DNA from: Siphonobacter sp. SORGH_AS_0500
GTDB taxonomy: Bacteria > Bacteroidota > Bacteroidia > Cytophagales > Spirosomataceae
Direction of reading: 5' to 3'
DNA: 64,000 nt
NCBI RefSeq assembly: GCF_002838835.1
Contig: NZ_NHPP01000003.1
Location: 310,001 to 374,000, forward strand
The position numbers and the translations under genes were made by a program. Below the pieces are notes generated by a model. That model made no database searches, was not told the DNA's origin, and saw only the letters and a list, made by a program, of their open reading frames with translations. Below are positions 51,620 to 61,022 of this stretch, piece by piece (position 1 is the stretch's first letter; every line of letters starts with the position of its first letter).

Positions 51620-51800
51620 AAGTATAACACCTCCGAGGCTATCCAGCCCGGGGAAAGGGGAACCCATACCATGATCTATCTGATAACCTTGATTTATTTT
51701 GTTCTCATAACCTCCATTTGCAGGACCCGTATGCAATGCGGGCCACTGACAGTCTTCCTCTGGGCTATCCAGCCCGGGGCTATCCATAGTTTAACCCCGC
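51620..51800. repeat. Intergenic GGCTATCCAGCCCGGGG repeats
   Basis: GAGGCTATCCAGCCCGGGG occurs near 51635 and GGGCTATCCAGCCCGGGGCT near 51762, followed by TTTAACCCCGCTGGGGTTTT. These belong to the same family as the array at 61020-61341. The gap 51430-52144 between divergent sufC and the arginine deiminase gene holds no gene that I can support. Confidence 0.55.
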
Positions 51801-52144
51801 TGGGGTTTTGAATAAAGAAAAACAACACAGGTTTCGCCAAGTAACCGTGTTGCTTCGCGTATGATCCATTCAGAAGGGTGGCAACCGTTACCCAAAATCC
51901 CCTCAGCAGGCGAATTTTGGCCTTTTAAGAATGATCATCCCGAAAACTTTTTTCTGGGTTTAAAAGCAATAGGCCCATTTTTGGCAATTTGAGCTGGAAA
52001 TGAAATTTTTCACTTTGCAGAAAGCGTTTAACTTGCGGCCAACCATGTATAGGGAGTCAAAGACGGTATCAACGAAAACCTAATAAACCGACGAGCAAAT
52101 CTTGTCCTTAATCACCGCCTGATTCCCGTCCAAAAATGTAGTGT

Positions 52145-53575
52145 ATGCAATCCATTTCAGTTTCGAGTGAAGTAGGAACCTTAAAACGCCTGCTCATTCA
52201 CAGTCCAGATTCAGGATTAGGGAAGGTAGTCCCTTCCAAGGCTCAGGACTGGCTATTCGAAGACATTGTGCATCTGGATACGATGCGAAAAGACGAGTAC
52301 GACTATTACGTTAAAATTCTTCTATACTTTCTCGATCCTGAGAAAATCAAGGGCAAACTTGCCGCTATTGATGCTGACCCCAAGCGATCCTTTTATAAGC
52401 CCGATCATCCTGAATATTTCAATTCCAGCAGAGTCATTGAATTTCAGAAACTGCTGGCCGATATCCTGGATAATGATCAGGTGAAAACCAAACTCATCGC
52501 GGCGATTTGTGCCGTTGAACACGAATGGTACACCACGCAGAATGAGTTGAGTGAGCTGTCTTCCGTGGAACTGGCCAAAACGCTGATTTCGGGAACGACA
52601 CCCGCAGGCGAAATGCTTTTTGCTCCCGTACCAAATTTTATTTTTACGCGGGACATTGGCATTACCATCAATGACCATTTTCTGCTGAATAAACCGGCCA
52701 AACAGGCCCGCACGCGGGAAGCCTTACTAGCTCAATACATCTTTTATACGCACCCGGTTTTCGCCGATCTTCGCGGGAAAATTATTGAGTTACCCGACAA
52801 TGAACTGTACTTTTTGTTACCCGATAACGAAAAGAATTACAACAAAACCACGCTGGAAGGCGGCGACGTAATGATCGTTGCACCAAATCACCTGGTCATT
52901 GGCGTTTCGGAACGGACGACGGTTTTTGCGGCTCAGCAGGCCATTAAAATTCTGTTTGAGAAGCACGTAGTCGATAAGATTACCGTCGTGAAAATTCCCT
53001 TCAAGCGGGATTATATGCACCTCGATACGGTTTGTACGCAGGTAAAGAAAAACGTCTGGGTGGTGTTAGGGTCCTTACTCAAGCAAGGCCGCCACGGCGA
53101 AGATCAGATTGATCCCACCATGAGTGGGCTGATTCCGCCTAAGTTAGATGATGACGTAAAAATTGTTCAGTTCTTTAAAGGAGAAACGGCTACCCGCGAG
53201 TTGGCTAGTCTGGAAGAGTTACTCATTCAAATCAGCGTTGAAGATTTAGGCTGCTCGCCGGAGGAGGTAAGGTTTATCTATTCGGGTAATAACGAATTCC
53301 CTTACGGGGCCCGTGAGCAATGGACGGACTCCTGCAACCTGCTGGCCTTGAAAGAAGGCGTAGTGATTGGGTACGATCGTAACGATAAAACCCTTGAAGC
53401 GTTCCGTCAGCAGGGATTTCGTACCGTTCGGGCGGCTGATTTATTACAGGAATTTGAGCAGGGCATTACTTCACCCGACACGCTGACGGATACCTTTATT
53501 ATGTTACCCAGTGCCGAATTATCCCGGGCCCGGGGTGGTTCGCACTGTATGTCAATGCCTTTATTGCGTAGCTAG
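52145..53575 (+). CDS. Arginine deiminase family protein
   Basis: A 476-residue guanidino-modifying enzyme converting arginine to citrulline and ammonia. ADI motifs: LKRLLIHSPDSGLGKV at the start, NFIFTRDIGITINDHFLLNK, TTLEGGDVMIVAPNHLVIGV with the conserved Glu and Asp, DYMHLDTVCTQVKKNVWVVL with the catalytic His, and Cys468 in RARGGSHCMSMPLLR. It is longer than many ADIs because of an insertion at about residues 85-170. It has no signal peptide. The ctlX-type gene starts 15 bp after its stop, so they form an operon. Confidence 0.88.
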   Translation: MQSISVSSEVGTLKRLLIHSPDSGLGKVVPSKAQDWLFEDIVHLDTMRKDEYDYYVKILLYFLDPEKIKGKLAAIDADPKRSFYKPDHPEYFNSSRVIEFQKLLADILDNDQVKTKLIAAICAVEHEWYTTQNELSELSSVELAKTLISGTTPAGEMLFAPVPNFIFTRDIGITINDHFLLNKPAKQARTREALLAQYIFYTHPVFADLRGKIIELPDNELYFLLPDNEKNYNKTTLEGGDVMIVAPNHLVIGVSERTTVFAAQQAIKILFEKHVVDKITVVKIPFKRDYMHLDTVCTQVKKNVWVVLGSLLKQGRHGEDQIDPTMSGLIPPKLDDDVKIVQFFKGETATRELASLEELLIQISVEDLGCSPEEVRFIYSGNNEFPYGAREQWTDSCNLLALKEGVVIGYDRNDKTLEAFRQQGFRTVRAADLLQEFEQGITSPDTLTDTFIMLPSAELSRARGGSHCMSMPLLRS

Positions 53576-53590
53576 CACTTATTTAATACC

Positions 53591-54523
53591 ATGAGAACGC
53601 AGTCCACAAGTAACCTATTAATGATCCGGCCCGTACGGTTTGGATTTAACGAACAAACCGCGTCTTCCAACGCTTTTCAGGATGTTCACGCGGCGGATGA
53701 AACCAAAGAAATTGCCCAGCAGAAAGCTCTCGAAGAGTTTGACGAAATGGTGCGTTTATTACATGCCAAAGGCGTAAACGTGCTGGTCATTGAGGATACG
53801 GTTGAACCCTACACGCCCGACTCCATTTTTCCGAATAACTGGGTGAGTTTCCATTTCAACGGAACGGTGATTACCTATCCGATGCAGGCGGAGAACCGTC
53901 GGCTAGAGCGACGGGAGGATATTCTGAAACAGATTGAAGAGCATTTTTACATCAATCGCCGGGTAGATTTAACGGCTTTTGAGAGCGAAGGCAAGTTTTT
54001 GGAAGGTACCGGATCGATGGTTCTGGATCGGAAATACAAGATTGCTTATGCCTGCCTTTCTCCTCGCACGAACGAAGAAGTTTTGGATGCTTTTGCCTTG
54101 CAGATGAACTACGAAGTGGTAAAATTCCACGCTATAGATGAGCTGGGTCGCCCCATTTACCATACCAACGTATTGATGTGCATTGGTGACATGTTCGCGG
54201 TCATTTGTCTGGATGCGATTCCCGATCCTGACGAGAAGTTTATCGTACGGAGTTCACTGGAAACATCCGGTCGGCAGATTATTGAAATTACACTGGATCA
54301 GATGAAGCATTTTGCGGGTAATATGCTCCAGATTCGCAATACGAAAGGAGAGCAGATTTTGATGATGTCGACGAAGGCCTATGAAAGCCTGACGCCCCGA
54401 CAGATTGATTCGCTTGACGACTACTGCCAGATTTTACACACGGACCTGAGCATCATCGAAAGCAACGGTGGCGGTTCGGCTCGTTGCATGATTGCGGAGA
54501 TTCACCTGCCGGTTAAATATTAA
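53591..54523 (+). CDS. ctlX: CtlX-type citrulline hydrolase (amidinotransferase fold)
   Basis: A 310-residue protein of the amidinotransferase fold: LMIRPVRFGFNEQTASSNAF, DSIFPNNWVSFHFNGTVITY, KFLEGTGSMVLDRKYKIAYA, then GRPIYHTNVLMCIGDMFAVI with the catalytic His, and Cys299 in GGGSARCMIAEIHLP. It is most like the CtlX citrulline ureidase group, which splits citrulline to ornithine, CO2 and ammonia. It lies 15 bp after the arginine deiminase gene, which fits a two-step arginine degradation. Dimethylarginine hydrolase-like activity cannot be ruled out. Confidence 0.82.
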   Translation: MRTQSTSNLLMIRPVRFGFNEQTASSNAFQDVHAADETKEIAQQKALEEFDEMVRLLHAKGVNVLVIEDTVEPYTPDSIFPNNWVSFHFNGTVITYPMQAENRRLERREDILKQIEEHFYINRRVDLTAFESEGKFLEGTGSMVLDRKYKIAYACLSPRTNEEVLDAFALQMNYEVVKFHAIDELGRPIYHTNVLMCIGDMFAVICLDAIPDPDEKFIVRSSLETSGRQIIEITLDQMKHFAGNMLQIRNTKGEQILMMSTKAYESLTPRQIDSLDDYCQILHTDLSIIESNGGGSARCMIAEIHLPVKY

Positions 54524-54742
54524 GGTAGAGACGCGACTTCATCGCGTCTGGGTAGAGGCGGGTTTGGGTACTTTTAAACTAATATTATTCCCAGACAAGA
54601 AGCCATAAATGGACGTCTCTACGTTTGAAAAACACTCACTAGTGCGAGATTCCCATCTTGCACTAGTGATATAAAGGCGGTTTTGGTTACCTTTTTATTA
54701 TCGCCATTTCCCGGCAAAGACGCCATAAATGGACGTCTCTAC
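54524..54742. repeat. Cluster of GTAGAGACG palindromes and a CACTAGTGC hairpin
   Basis: GGTAGAGACGCGACTTCATC with GCGTCTGGGTAGAGGCGG is followed by two half copies ending CCATAAATGGACGTCTCTAC (54605-54622 and 54723-54742). Between them CACTAGTGCGAGA and TCTTGCACTAGTG (54637-54669) form a hairpin. Confidence 0.65.
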
Positions 54743-54780
54743 AAAAACGGGAATCGAGGTATGATCGATTCCCGTTTTTT
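54743..54780. terminator. Bidirectional terminator between ctlX and the M28 gene
   Basis: AAAAACGGGAATCGA and TCGATTCCCGTTTTTT form a 15-bp stem with a 7-nt loop, with A and T flanks usable by both convergent genes. Confidence 0.85.
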
Positions 54781-54781
54781 A

Positions 54782-55720
54782 TTACTGAACTGTGGTGAAG
54801 GTCATTTTTGGCAATTTCAGGGCCTTTTCAATAACCTTAATCTCCAGATCCAGAATGCCCGCTTCTGATTTCAGATCAATCTTTTCGGGATCGTCGGTAG
54901 GTTTGTGATAATCCTCGTGACCGCCCGTGTGAAAGAATAAAACTGGAATGCCTTTCGCATAAAAAGCCGCATTATCCGAGCCGCCATTTCCGGCCCGATC
55001 CGTGAAATATTTGATGGAAGCCTCCTGGCCTTCAAAGATTCCCGGCCAGGCGTCACTGGTGCCTACACCACCCACGCCTACACCTCGCTCGGGATTGTAG
55101 CGACCAATCATGTCCATGCAGATCATGAAATTGAGTTGATCGAGGGGTACCGTAGGGTTATTCAGGAAGTAACGCGAACCCTGCAAGCCAAGCTCTTCAG
55201 CACCAAAAGCAATGAACAGAAAGTTATATTCTTCTTTTACCCCATTTTTCGAGAAATAACGAGCCAGTTCCAGCAAACCCGCCACACCAGAAGCATTATC
55301 ATCCGCTCCGTTATGAATTTTACCTTCGGGGTTAGGTTCCAGCGAGCTGCCTTGCCGACCCATGCCGAGGTGATCGTAATGAGCACCGATGACAATGGTA
55401 TTGGCCGCCCGATTATTGATAAAACCAATGACGTTCTTGGCTTTACGCAAGCTATCCGTTACCACTACTTTCTTCACTCGAGCCGTAAAAGGTTGCCAAT
55501 ACCCCTCTGACCCCATGGGTAATAAGCCCAGTTTTCGAAACTCTTTGGTAATGTACTGAGCGGCTTTATCATTTTCCTTGCTACCCGTTCCACGGCCTTT
55601 CATCTGATCTGAGGCCAAGGTTTTAATATGGGTTGAGATACGATCCGTCGAGGGAAGATAATCTTGTCCGAAGAGTGGACTGGAGGCTAGCAAACCCAGC
55701 AGTGCAATCAGTTTTTTCAC
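54782..55720 (-). CDS. M28 family exported metallopeptidase
   Basis: A 312-residue aminopeptidase-type enzyme with a signal peptide (KKLIALLGLLASSPLFGQ). Co-catalytic zinc motifs of M28 are in order: His in VIGAHYDHLGMG, Asp in HNGADDNASGVAGLLELA, the Glu-Glu pair in FGAEELGLQGSRY, Asp in MICMDMIGRYNP and His in HEDYHKPTDDPEKID. It acts on peptides or small glutamyl-type substrates in the periplasm. It is a single gene, convergent with ctlX. Confidence 0.92.
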   Translation of the reverse strand: MKKLIALLGLLASSPLFGQDYLPSTDRISTHIKTLASDQMKGRGTGSKENDKAAQYITKEFRKLGLLPMGSEGYWQPFTARVKKVVVTDSLRKAKNVIGFINNRAANTIVIGAHYDHLGMGRQGSSLEPNPEGKIHNGADDNASGVAGLLELARYFSKNGVKEEYNFLFIAFGAEELGLQGSRYFLNNPTVPLDQLNFMICMDMIGRYNPERGVGVGGVGTSDAWPGIFEGQEASIKYFTDRAGNGGSDNAAFYAKGIPVLFFHTGGHEDYHKPTDDPEKIDLKSEAGILDLEIKVIEKALKLPKMTFTTVQ

Positions 55721-55930
55721 AGAACAGAAGTGTTAATAATGGATTTCAAAAGTAAGGCTGTCCTGGCGGTGACTCCTTCTTTTTTTCATTTTGAAAAAGA
55801 AAACCTTTCAAAACGGAAAGCCATTGGTTACTAAAGAAAAGAGTAATGAATTGACTAATAACGTTTTATAAAATTTACTGCGGGCTGGCTGTTGTTTGGT
55901 AAGAGTAGAGGCAAATCAAAGTTAATTACG

Positions 55931-56281
55931 ATGGAAGATTTGCAACTGGATTTATGGCATCTGCTGAAAACGCATCTTCCCGATTTCGAGAATGACTCGT
56001 GTCACCTGAGTGCCTATCGACTTACTACTCAACTATTAAAACTCACCCGGCATTATGCCGATACGCACGATTTCATCGCCGTTCGGCATTGTTTTCTGGT
56101 GGCCAATGATCTTTTAACCGAAGGTTCCAGCTCTACTCAGAACGCCGTATGTTCAGTTTACGTATACGGTCTGGAGAATCTTCTGTATACCCAATCCAAC
56201 TCCCGTGAGGTATTACTTCGGCTCATGCCTTACGCTTTACACGAAGAATACCGCCGTCAGATTACGCATTCATTACCTTAA
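55931..56281 (+). CDS. Unknown all-helical small protein
   Basis: A 116-residue soluble protein, probably mostly helical (MEDLQLDLWHLLKTHLPDFE, HDFIAVRHCFLVANDLLTEG, REVLLRLMPYALHEEYRRQI). ATG at 55931 is preferred over the upstream start at 55892 because the 13 preceding codons look like leader sequence. I do not recognise the family. The GNAT gene starts 4 bp after its stop, so the two form a two-gene operon. Confidence 0.6.
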   Translation: MEDLQLDLWHLLKTHLPDFENDSCHLSAYRLTTQLLKLTRHYADTHDFIAVRHCFLVANDLLTEGSSSTQNAVCSVYVYGLENLLYTQSNSREVLLRLMPYALHEEYRRQITHSLP

Positions 56282-56285
56282 AATT

Positions 56286-56840
56286 ATGGAAGACCAACCG
56301 TTTATAATAGAGGAAGCCTCCACCAAACACCTCGTTTGGGCCGAACAAATTTGTGAAGCCATGCGGGAAAGTGCCGTCGCTCGGGGTACGGGCATTGGTG
56401 ATCGTTCGCCGGAAGATATTCGTCAGAAAATGCAGCAGCATCAGGCCTTAATCGCCGTAGACTCGCAGGGGCGTTGGGCGGGATTTTGTTTCTGGGAAAT
56501 GTACGAAGAAGGAAAATTTGTTTCCAATTCCGGCCTGATTGTAGCTCCACAATTTCGGGGTAAAAAATTGGCCGAGTTATTGAAAACCAAACTGTTTGGG
56601 TATTGTCGCTCGCTTTTTCCTGAAGCCCGAATCTTCGGGATTACGACCGGAACCGCCGTAATGAAAGTAAATACGAAACTGGGTTTTCAGCCTGTTGCGT
56701 TCGATGAGCTAACTCATGACCCCGCCTTCTGGAAGGGTTGTCAGATTTGTAAAAATTACGACATCCTGACTCGCACCCAGGGACGTTATTGTTTGTGTAC
56801 GGGAATGATTTTCGATCCTGAAAAACAACGAGTCGGCTAA
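56286..56840 (+). CDS. GNAT family N-acetyltransferase
   Basis: A 184-residue acetyltransferase. The start is ATG 56286 (MEDQPFIIEEASTKHLVWAE), 4 bp after the preceding gene. The acetyl-CoA motif A is in NSGLIVAPQFRGKKLAELLK, followed by RIFGITTGTAVMKVNTKLGFQPV. A distinctive end CQICKNYDILTRTQGRYCLC holds several Cys. Substrate unknown; an amino-acid N-acetylating role is possible but not shown by the neighbours. Its stop overlaps the stop of the convergent SDR-like gene by 4 bp. Confidence 0.83.
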   Translation: MEDQPFIIEEASTKHLVWAEQICEAMRESAVARGTGIGDRSPEDIRQKMQQHQALIAVDSQGRWAGFCFWEMYEEGKFVSNSGLIVAPQFRGKKLAELLKTKLFGYCRSLFPEARIFGITTGTAVMKVNTKLGFQPVAFDELTHDPAFWKGCQICKNYDILTRTQGRYCLCTGMIFDPEKQRVG

Positions 56841-57481
56841 GCGTGAGCCAGTTTAACGATATCCCGAACCTCTAATACCCGAGCAGGATAGCCCTTCAAA
56901 ACGGAATTAATCATGGCCTGACCTAATTCGGCCAGTGTGCTTACGGAGTCTGGGAAAAACTTCCGCATGGCGGGATAAAGCCAGTTGATGAACGTATAGA
57001 GGCCAAGCGTATTTTTGAGCCCTGGTGTGGGTTTCATAAAACCCGGACGAAAAGCGTAGGTATTCTTGAAGGGCAACTTCGCCAGATCGTTTTCGGTCTG
57101 GCGTTTGACTTTGGCCCACATCAGCGAGCGATCCGTACCCGCCCCCGAAACATACGTAAAGACCAGATGCGGTGATTGCTGCACCAGCGTTTCCGCAAAG
57201 TGCATCGTTAAGTCGTAGGTAATTCGTCGATATTCCGGTTCTTTCATGCCTAGCGACGACACGCCAAGGCAAAAAAAGCAGGCATCGTAACCGCTCAACT
57301 GTGGAGCGATGGGAGCAAGGTTAAAAAAATCTGGATGAACGATCTCCTGCATTTTCGGATGACTGATGCCCGAAGGTTTTCGGTTAATAATCAAAACCTT
57401 CGTGACAGCTGGGTGAAGCAGGCATTCATGCAAAACTCCTTCGCCCACCATTCCGGTAGCTCCTGTAATGATAACTTTCAT
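56837..57481 (-). CDS. NAD(P)-binding SDR-like protein
   Basis: A 214-residue atypical short-chain dehydrogenase. The N-terminal Rossmann glycine motif is VIITGATGMVGEGVL, followed by VTKVLIINRKPSG and YDACFFCLGVSSLGMKEPEY. The later part (FVTYVSGAGTD-like, read here as VFTYVSGAGTDRSLMWAKVK) keeps the Tyr-Val-Ser-x-Ala pattern, and Lys in WAKVKRQTEN may replace the catalytic YxxxK. Such proteins bind NADP and may act as reductases or regulators. Confidence 0.8.
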   Translation of the reverse strand: MKVIITGATGMVGEGVLHECLLHPAVTKVLIINRKPSGISHPKMQEIVHPDFFNLAPIAPQLSGYDACFFCLGVSSLGMKEPEYRRITYDLTMHFAETLVQQSPHLVFTYVSGAGTDRSLMWAKVKRQTENDLAKLPFKNTYAFRPGFMKPTPGLKNTLGLYTFINWLYPAMRKFFPDSVSTLAELGQAMINSVLKGYPARVLEVRDIVKLAHA

Positions 57482-57544
57482 GTGGAGTAAGTTTACAAAT
57501 TCCTAAAGAAGAACTTCAGGAATTTAAGTGATTACTTTAGGAAA

Positions 57545-58489
57545 CTAACGACCTTTCGTGTATGCGGGTAAGTCCTGGATGTGCGGAATGTGGCCTACGC
57601 CGGGCAACTCCACGAGCTTACTGCCTTTGATTTGCTGCTGCGTACGCTTGCCCAGAGCCGGGTACTGTCCGTATTGACTCACAAGCTCTTTGGGAACGCG
57701 ATTCTTTCCCACAATCGTTCGGTCTTCCTGACCGATGATTAATAACGTTGGCACACGGATGCGGTTGAATTCATAACAAACGGGTTGCTCATAAATCATC
57801 TGGTAGGTCAGAGCATTAACCCAGGCAATTTCTTTAAAGCGGGGATCTTTCAACGCCGAAGCTTGCACCTTTACCCATTCTTCATACTCGGGTTTCCATT
57901 GCGGGTAATAACTCTGCTGGTATTTTTTATAGGACTCGTAAGTGGCCGATAATTCATTGGTATATAATTCGTTCAGCGGAGCATAAGGCACCATGATTCG
58001 GTAATCTTCCAGACCAATCGGGTTTTCCAGAATGAGCTGATGCACTTTTTCAGGAAACATTAACGTAAAGCGAGTAGCCAGCATGCCACCCATGGAATGA
58101 GCAATCAGGGTTACCTTAGTAATATTCAGCGAATCCAGTAATCGTTTATTCGTACTCGCCAACGCATGAAAACTGTAATGCAAATCGGGATAACTGGATT
58201 TACCCCAACCGACCTGATCGGGAACAATAACACGGTAACCTTCCTGACTTAGAAAAGAAATCACTTCCCGCCAGTATATACCATTGAAGTTCTTTCCGTG
58301 AAAAAGCAGGGCCGTTTTTCCATTCGCTTTTCCTTGGGCCGGAATGTCCATGTAGGCCATGTCTACCGTTTTCTGTTCCTGATTAACGCGAAAAATATGG
58401 ACGGGGTAGGGGTATTGAATTTCCTGAGCGTAACCCGAAACAACCAGCAAGGACAAAAAAATAGAGAGTAAGAAAGGGCTGATTTTCAT
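57545..58489 (-). CDS. Exported alpha/beta hydrolase
   Basis: A 314-residue hydrolase. ATG at 58489 is chosen because it opens the signal peptide (KISPFLLSIFLSLLVVSGYA). The alpha/beta hydrolase fold is clear: TALLFHGKNFNGIYWREVIS with the oxyanion HG, VIVPDQVGWGKSS, nucleophile Ser in LIAHSMGGMLATRF, Asp in IIGQEDRTIVGK and His in LPGVGHIPHIQDLPAY. The substrate is unknown. It stands alone on the minus strand, 63 bp from the SDR-like gene. Confidence 0.87.
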   Translation of the reverse strand: MKISPFLLSIFLSLLVVSGYAQEIQYPYPVHIFRVNQEQKTVDMAYMDIPAQGKANGKTALLFHGKNFNGIYWREVISFLSQEGYRVIVPDQVGWGKSSYPDLHYSFHALASTNKRLLDSLNITKVTLIAHSMGGMLATRFTLMFPEKVHQLILENPIGLEDYRIMVPYAPLNELYTNELSATYESYKKYQQSYYPQWKPEYEEWVKVQASALKDPRFKEIAWVNALTYQMIYEQPVCYEFNRIRVPTLLIIGQEDRTIVGKNRVPKELVSQYGQYPALGKRTQQQIKGSKLVELPGVGHIPHIQDLPAYTKGR

Positions 58490-58824
58490 AATAGAGGCAG
58501 ATTCTAAGAGAACAGAGCAAAAAGAAATGTTCCAAGAGATGAAAATAAATCGGTAATTCACGAATTAATTAAACAAAGCATACGCCATTCGATTACCTAC
58601 AATACTAACCACTCCGCCTGTGGAGACGGGTTGATTTAGTTTGAGGAGGTTAGCGTTAATTTGAAGTTTGATGGGGTTGGAAAGGACTGATCATTAGTTA
58701 ATCAGACCTCATGTACATCCAGCTCTTAGGTTTTGCGGATGTAATTGTAACCACCGCAATGCTAGCAATTTAACCCGAAAGGAAGCCTTCAAACCAGTTC
58801 AAACCCATTAAACCTGCTGTCTTT

Positions 58825-60951
58825 ATGAACCGAATAGTACTGATTGTTTTAACCCTTTGTTGCAGCTTTAGTTCCTGGGCCCAGCAGGCGTCGAAGGCCT
58901 TGCAAACCTGGAAGAATGACAAATATTCCATGTTCATTCACTTTGGGGCTTATTCGGCTTTGGGGGGTGTTTGGGAAGGAAAGCCCGTAACCCGGGGATA
59001 TAGTGAACAAATTAGGGCCCATGCACCTGGCTTATACAGCGATACGTATGAAGGCGTGGTCCGAAACTTCGATCCTAAACTCTGGAATCCTGATTCAGTC
59101 GTAGCTCTGGCGAAAGCCGCGGGGATGCGTTCGGTGGTATTAACATCCAAGCACCATGATGGTTTTTGTATGTTTAAATCCGCTTTCACGAAGTTCAACA
59201 TCGTGGATGCTACTCCGTATAAACGTGATATAGTGAAAGAGCTGGCCGAGGCCTGTGAACGCCAAGGCATGAAGTTTGGGCTTTATTACTCCATCATTGA
59301 CTGGCATTTTCCGGCAGCTTATCCCATTTCCAGCAGTAACTCTGATCCCATTCCGGCGGCTCATCACGAGTACAACAAAAATCAGGTTCGTGAACTATTA
59401 ACCCATTACGGACCTATCTCCGAGTTATGGTTTGACATGGGTTCGCAAACCCCGACTCAAAGCCAGGAACTGGCCGACTTAGTGCACGAACTACAGCCGG
59501 ACTGTATGGTTAGTGGTCGCATTGGTAATGAGGCCGGGGATTTCTGCGTGATGGGAGATAATGAATACCCGAACTACAAAATCGCGACGCCCTGGCAAAC
59601 GCCCGCTTCGATCTATGATGAAACCTGGGGGTATCGTTCCTGGCAGGAGCACGGCTCGGCGGATGATAAAGCTCGTGAAAAATTAGTGAGTTTACTGAAA
59701 GTAGTGAGTCGGGGCGGAAATTATCTGTTGAACATCGGGCCTCGTGGCGATGGAACCGTAGTAGAATTTGAGCGGGACGTATTACTGAAAATGGGGGATT
59801 GGCTCCGTCAAAATGGCGAGGCGGTGTATGGCACTAAGGCCGATCCCTTCCCGAATCCATTCAAGTGGGGTGAGGTAACGACGAAAGGACGTAAGCTGTA
59901 TTTGTCGCTGCTGGGCATGCCCTCTGGCCGAACGATTACTCTGCCCGGAATTACGGGAAATTTGCAGATTATCCATGTACTCGGCAAACCCCGTGAGACA
60001 GCTTCTTTCAAACGCGTTGGTAACGATATTCAGATCATCTTACCCGCTGAAATCAAGTCGGTTAAAGATATTCCGGTAGTAGTGGTTGAGTTTAGCGATG
60101 ACTTTAAGGTAGCTCCGGCTAATATTATTCAGGTGAATGCCATTCAGAAAAATCTGGTTTTATCCCATGCCAATGCTCAGCATGAGTACAGCATTGGCGG
60201 GGTAGATTACAACAGTTATTACCGAACTACGGTTAAGGAATCCTGGCGATTTGAAATTCCAAAAACTACTGCCGTTCATCCCCTGGTTGTTTTTTCGGAT
60301 GAAGAAAAAGGAAAAAGCATTGATCTGGATGTAAATGGGGTACGTCGTTCCATCATTCTTGACGATGGTGAACCTTATCAGATGGCCAAAACCGGAAAGG
60401 TAACCTGGGGGCCGACGTATCTAAATCAGGCCAAAGGAACGGGCATTGGCTGGGGAAGTGTATTAACGATTGATCCATCCAAGGGCTGGCCCCTGCGGGA
60501 AGGTCCGACCTGGAAGGAAATTAACCGGAGTGAAGTACGTCAGCTTCCTGCCGAACCTTCACAAAGCTGGTTCGTACTACAGGAGTTAACTACCGACCGC
60601 CCTCAGAATTTGATGGTTGAAATTTTAAGCGGTGATGGTATCGGGGTTTGGCTGAACGGCGAGCAGCTTTTACTCCATAGCAACCGGGCCAAAACCGACT
60701 CTACCCGTGATCTGGTTTTACTTAAATTGAAAACAGGTTCCAATCAGTTACTGGTGAAACTTTATAATCGTTACCATGAGCAGGTACCGCTGTCCATTAC
60801 CGATCAGGTACCACAGGTCATGTATCGGAAACGACTGGATCGGATTCCTCTGGAACTGAGTAATGACGTAAGCTGGCAATTGCACGACCCGTCTTCCCCG
60901 CACCAGGATCTGGAGTTACCAAACCTGTTTCTGGAGTGGAAATTGAAGTAG
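58825..60951 (+). CDS. GH29 alpha-L-fucosidase, exported
   Basis: A 708-residue secreted enzyme (signal peptide about 1-19, RIVLIVLTLCCSFSSWAQ). The GH29 barrel runs from YSMFIHFGAYSALGGVWEGK through VVLTSKHHDGFCMFKS and GMKFGLYYSIIDWH to the nucleophile Asp204 in ELWFDMGSQTP. C-terminal beta domains follow: about 365-420, then a family-specific module (about 430-708) with LMVEILSGDGIGVWLNGEQL, resembling a carbohydrate-binding jelly roll. It removes alpha-linked fucose from glycans. The 81-bp tandem repeats begin shortly after its end. Confidence 0.92.
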   Translation: MNRIVLIVLTLCCSFSSWAQQASKALQTWKNDKYSMFIHFGAYSALGGVWEGKPVTRGYSEQIRAHAPGLYSDTYEGVVRNFDPKLWNPDSVVALAKAAGMRSVVLTSKHHDGFCMFKSAFTKFNIVDATPYKRDIVKELAEACERQGMKFGLYYSIIDWHFPAAYPISSSNSDPIPAAHHEYNKNQVRELLTHYGPISELWFDMGSQTPTQSQELADLVHELQPDCMVSGRIGNEAGDFCVMGDNEYPNYKIATPWQTPASIYDETWGYRSWQEHGSADDKAREKLVSLLKVVSRGGNYLLNIGPRGDGTVVEFERDVLLKMGDWLRQNGEAVYGTKADPFPNPFKWGEVTTKGRKLYLSLLGMPSGRTITLPGITGNLQIIHVLGKPRETASFKRVGNDIQIILPAEIKSVKDIPVVVVEFSDDFKVAPANIIQVNAIQKNLVLSHANAQHEYSIGGVDYNSYYRTTVKESWRFEIPKTTAVHPLVVFSDEEKGKSIDLDVNGVRRSIILDDGEPYQMAKTGKVTWGPTYLNQAKGTGIGWGSVLTIDPSKGWPLREGPTWKEINRSEVRQLPAEPSQSWFVLQELTTDRPQNLMVEILSGDGIGVWLNGEQLLLHSNRAKTDSTRDLVLLKLKTGSNQLLVKLYNRYHEQVPLSITDQVPQVMYRKRLDRIPLELSNDVSWQLHDPSSPHQDLELPNLFLEWKLK

Positions 60952-60990
60952 TTTTCCGTTTACGGTTTTCAGTTTTCAATTGCGTTGGTA

Positions 60991-61022
60991 CCCAAAGAGG
61001 CCGGTTTCACCGGCTCTTTGGG
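60991..61022. terminator. Hairpin after the GH29 gene
   Basis: CCCAAAGAGGCCGG and CCGGCTCTTTGGG pair with a short loop. There is no T run, so it may be a structural repeat edge rather than a terminator. Confidence 0.45.

Noticed and set aside
51430..52144. Possible sufB remnant upstream of sufC
   Set aside because: Both strands were read for SufB motifs and none was found. The stretch consists of repeats and promoter-type sequence.
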